Positions 31,753 to 34,021 of a stretch of DNA of 34,021 nt are shown in pieces. Origin of the DNA: Acidimicrobiales bacterium (GTDB lineage: Bacteria > Actinomycetota > Acidimicrobiia > Acidimicrobiales > Aldehydirespiratoraceae); assembly GCA_029263175.1 (NCBI GenBank), contig JAJCXZ010000015.1, forward strand, positions 1-34,021. Reading direction: 5' to 3'. A model generated the notes under the pieces. The model worked only from the letters and a program-made list of their open reading frames with translations, had not been told where the DNA came from and did no database searches. Within the stretch, counting starts at the first letter, position 1; every line of letters begins with the position of its first letter. Both the position numbers and the translations under genes were made by a program.

Positions 31753-32592
31753 ATGACCCAGGTGAGAGCCGCAATCCTGCAAACGGACTGGACCGGCGAC
31801 AAAGAGTCAATGATCGCCAAGCACGAGAAGTACGTGCAGGAAGCCGCGGCCGCCGGCGTGCAGGTGATGTGCTTCCAGGAGCTCTTCTACGGGCCGTACT
31901 TCTGCCAGGTGCAGGACGCCGAGTTCTATTCCTATGCCGAGGCGATCCCCGACGGGCCGATCGTGAAGCGGTTCCAGGAGTTGGCCGCCAAACACCACAT
32001 GGTCCTGATTCTCCCGATGTACGAAGAGGAGAAGCCCGGGTTCCTCTACAACACCGCGGCGGTCATCGATGCCGATGGGACGTACCTCGGCAAGTACCGC
32101 AAGACACACATCCCCCAGGTCAAGGGGTTCTGGGAGAAGTTCTATTTCCGGCCCGGCAACCTCGGATATCCGGTGTTCGACACCGCGGTCGGCAAGGTCG
32201 GTGTCTACATCTGTTACGACCGGCACTTCCCGGAGGGATGGCGTGCCCTCGGCCTCAATGGGGCGTCGATCGTCTTCAACCCGTCGGCGACAAGCCGCGG
32301 ACTGTCGGCTTACCTCTGGCAGCTCGAGCAGACAGCCGCCTCCGCCGCCAACATGTACTACGTCGGCGCAATCAACCGGGTTGGCATCGAGGATCTCGGC
32401 GACAACGATTTCTACGGCACCTCATACTTCTCGAACCCGCGTGGCCAGTTCGTCGACGGCACGGCCTCCGATACCGAGAGCGAGTTGGTGATCCGTGATC
32501 TCGACCTCGCGTTGATCGACGAGGTCCGATCGCAGTGGGCCTTCTATCGAGATCGTCGCCCCGACATGTACGGCCCCCTGACCGAGGCCTGA
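31753..32592 (+). CDS. Carbon-nitrogen hydrolase, beta-ureidopropionase/N-carbamoyl amidase-like
   Basis: The 279-residue protein is a nitrilase-superfamily amidohydrolase with the full Glu-Lys-Cys triad: Glu43 in CFQELF, Lys117 in KYRKTHIP and Cys154 in ICYDRHFPE. It lacks a signal peptide. The adjacent dihydropyrimidinase yields N-carbamoyl-beta-alanine (or N-carbamoyl amino acids), so this gene probably catalyses the next step, releasing ammonia and CO2 to give beta-alanine. GGAGG at about 31741-31745 is a strong ribosome-binding site, and the ATG is 33 nt after the DedA stop. N-carbamoylputrescine amidase is an alternative. Confidence 0.92.
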   Translation: MTQVRAAILQTDWTGDKESMIAKHEKYVQEAAAAGVQVMCFQELFYGPYFCQVQDAEFYSYAEAIPDGPIVKRFQELAAKHHMVLILPMYEEEKPGFLYNTAAVIDADGTYLGKYRKTHIPQVKGFWEKFYFRPGNLGYPVFDTAVGKVGVYICYDRHFPEGWRALGLNGASIVFNPSATSRGLSAYLWQLEQTAASAANMYYVGAINRVGIEDLGDNDFYGTSYFSNPRGQFVDGTASDTESELVIRDLDLALIDEVRSQWAFYRDRRPDMYGPLTEA

Positions 32593-32607
32593 CCCCCGAG
32601 GAGAATC

Positions 32608-34020
32608 ATGACAACCCTTATCAAGAATGGCACGGTTATCACGTCGACGGGTGCTGATGGGGCCGATGTGTTGATTGATGGTGAGCAGATTGTTGCGGTT
32701 CTTCAGCCTGGTTCTGATGTTGCTGTGGCGGCTGAGGCGGGTGCGGAACGGGTCATCGATGCTGCCGGGGTGTATGTGATTCCTGGTGGTGTCGATGGCC
32801 ATACGCATATGGAGTTGCCGTTTGGTGGCACGAATGCGTCTGATGATTTTGAGAACGGGACTCGGGCGGCGGCGTGGGGTGGTACGACCACGATTGTCGA
32901 TTTCGCGGTGCAAAAGGAGGGTGAGGCGGTTCGTGATTGTCTCGAGACGTGGTTTGCCAAGGCGGAGGGCAATTGTGCGATCGATTATGGTTTTCATCAG
33001 ATCATTGGTGGTGTTGATGACCAGTCGTTGAAGGACATGGACGCGTTGGTTGATGAGGGCATCACCAGTTTCAAGTTGTTCATGGCCTATCCGGGGGTGT
33101 TCTATTCCGATGACGGCAAGATTCTGCGGGCCATGCAGCAGGCGGCGGGTAACGGCGGGCTGATCATGATGCATGCCGAGAACGGCATCGCTATTGACGT
33201 GTTGGCCGAACAGGCTGTTGAGCGGGGCGAAACCGCTCCGGTCAATCATGGGCGGGTGCGGCGGGCGGAGTTCGAGAGTGAGGCAACGCATCGTGCCATT
33301 CAGTTGGCCAAGGTGGGGGCGTGTCCGCTGTACATTGTTCACTTGTCGGCATCGGAGGCTCTTGAGCAGGTGATGATCGCGCGTGACAGGGGCGCCAACG
33401 TGTTTGCCGAGACCTGCCCGCAGTACCTGTATCTCAACCTGGAGGACCATATGGGTCGGCCCGGGTTCGAGGGCGCCGGCTATGTCTGTTCCACACCGTT
33501 GCGCACCAAACATGCCCATCATCACGAGGATCTCTGGCAGGGTCTTCGTACCAACGATTTGAGCGTGGTGGCCACCGATCACTGCCCGTTCTGCATGAAA
33601 GACCAAAAGGAACTCGGACTCGACGACTTCCGGGCCATTCCCAACGGAATCGGCGGGGTCGAACACCGCATGGACCTGCTCTACCAAGGCGTCGTCAACG
33701 GCGAGATCTCCCTACCCCGCTGGGTCGAGTTGTGCTCCACCACCCCGGCCCGCATGTTCGGCCTCTACCCCCGCAAAGGCACCATCCAAGCCGGCGCCGA
33801 CGCCGACATCGTGCTCTATGACCCCAACCACACCTGGACCATCAGCGTCAACAACCACCACATGACCATGGACTACTCGGCCTACGAAGGCACCGAGATC
33901 AACGGCCACGTCCACACCGTGATCTCACGAGGCCGCACCATCATCGAAAACGGCACCTACACCGGATCAGCCGGCCACGGACAATACCAACGCCGCGGCC
34001 TCTCCCAATACCTCATCTGA
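32608..34020 (+). CDS. hydA: Dihydropyrimidinase/hydantoinase
   Basis: The 470-residue protein is a cyclic-amidohydrolase with the complete binuclear metal site: HTH (His65, His67), Lys156 in SFKLFMAYPG (the carbamylated lysine), His189 in MMHAENG, His245 in YIVHLSA and Asp324 in VATDHCPF. It hydrolyses 5,6-dihydrouracil or hydantoins to N-carbamoyl amino acids. GAGGAG lies 5-10 nt before the ATG and the gap to the amidase gene is 15 nt, so the two form an operon. The gene is complete, ending at TGA 34018-34020. Base composition changes abruptly at about 33580: codons before end mostly in G or T, those after in C or A. The dihydrouracil dehydrogenase expected upstream is not in the window. 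Confidence 0.94.
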   Translation: MTTLIKNGTVITSTGADGADVLIDGEQIVAVLQPGSDVAVAAEAGAERVIDAAGVYVIPGGVDGHTHMELPFGGTNASDDFENGTRAAAWGGTTTIVDFAVQKEGEAVRDCLETWFAKAEGNCAIDYGFHQIIGGVDDQSLKDMDALVDEGITSFKLFMAYPGVFYSDDGKILRAMQQAAGNGGLIMMHAENGIAIDVLAEQAVERGETAPVNHGRVRRAEFESEATHRAIQLAKVGACPLYIVHLSASEALEQVMIARDRGANVFAETCPQYLYLNLEDHMGRPGFEGAGYVCSTPLRTKHAHHHEDLWQGLRTNDLSVVATDHCPFCMKDQKELGLDDFRAIPNGIGGVEHRMDLLYQGVVNGEISLPRWVELCSTTPARMFGLYPRKGTIQAGADADIVLYDPNHTWTISVNNHHMTMDYSAYEGTEINGHVHTVISRGRTIIENGTYTGSAGHGQYQRRGLSQYLI

Positions 34021-34021
34021 T

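Overview
The window is dense, high-GC bacterial DNA (GC clearly above 60% by eye). ATGA/GTGA overlaps, GTG starts, CoA-dependent catabolic genes and a tRNA-Pro fragment without an encoded CCA all fit an actinobacterium. An Acidimicrobiia/Ilumatobacter-like organism is my inference and is not proven by any marker gene here.

Layout. (1) Positions 1-2966, + strand: the right end of what looks like an integrated element. A translationally coupled operon encodes the end of an FtsX-type permease, an ABC ATPase fused to a YHS metal-binding domain, a MerR regulator with three cysteines, a CxxC copper-chaperone-like protein, a small helix-turn-helix protein and a discoidin-domain lipoprotein. The segment ends in a 3' fragment of tRNA-Pro(UGG), read as the duplicated attachment site. 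(2) 3006-10089: a TPR-like protein, a four-helix membrane protein, a minus-strand acyl-CoA operon (tandem-duplicated type III CoA-transferase, acyl-CoA dehydrogenase, nitronate-monooxygenase-like flavoprotein) and a TrkA/RCK potassium channel. (3) 10100-20404, minus strand: a nine-gene Wzx/Wzy-type surface polysaccharide operon, mostly with 4-nt overlaps. It encodes a tandem GT4-GT4 protein, a membrane GT2, a WecG/TagA-STAS fusion, a Wzz-like protein, a flippase, a BY-kinase-like ATPase lacking the Walker A lysine, a 46-residue membrane protein, an O-antigen-ligase-like polymerase and a second GT2. (4) 20550-29096: a catabolic region with a TauD-like dioxygenase, alpha/beta hydrolase, aldehyde dehydrogenase, DapA-family lyase, 3-hydroxyanthranilate 3,4-dioxygenase, aspartate-dehydrogenase-like protein, LysR regulator, SDR and EamA transporter. 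(5) 29064-34020: a PlsC-like acyltransferase, patatin, DedA protein, carbamoyl-amide hydrolase and dihydropyrimidinase. The last two would catalyse consecutive steps of reductive pyrimidine or hydantoin breakdown.

The most unusual signals are the tRNA-Pro att fragment bounding the metal operon, the ABC-YHS fusion with an altered Walker A, the WecG-STAS fusion, the pseudo-BY-kinase and tiny membrane gene in the polysaccharide operon, a hairpin that contains the stop codon of the DapA-like gene, and an abrupt strand-composition flip inside the dihydropyrimidinase gene. I saw no CRISPR array, rRNA, intact tRNA or insertion sequence.
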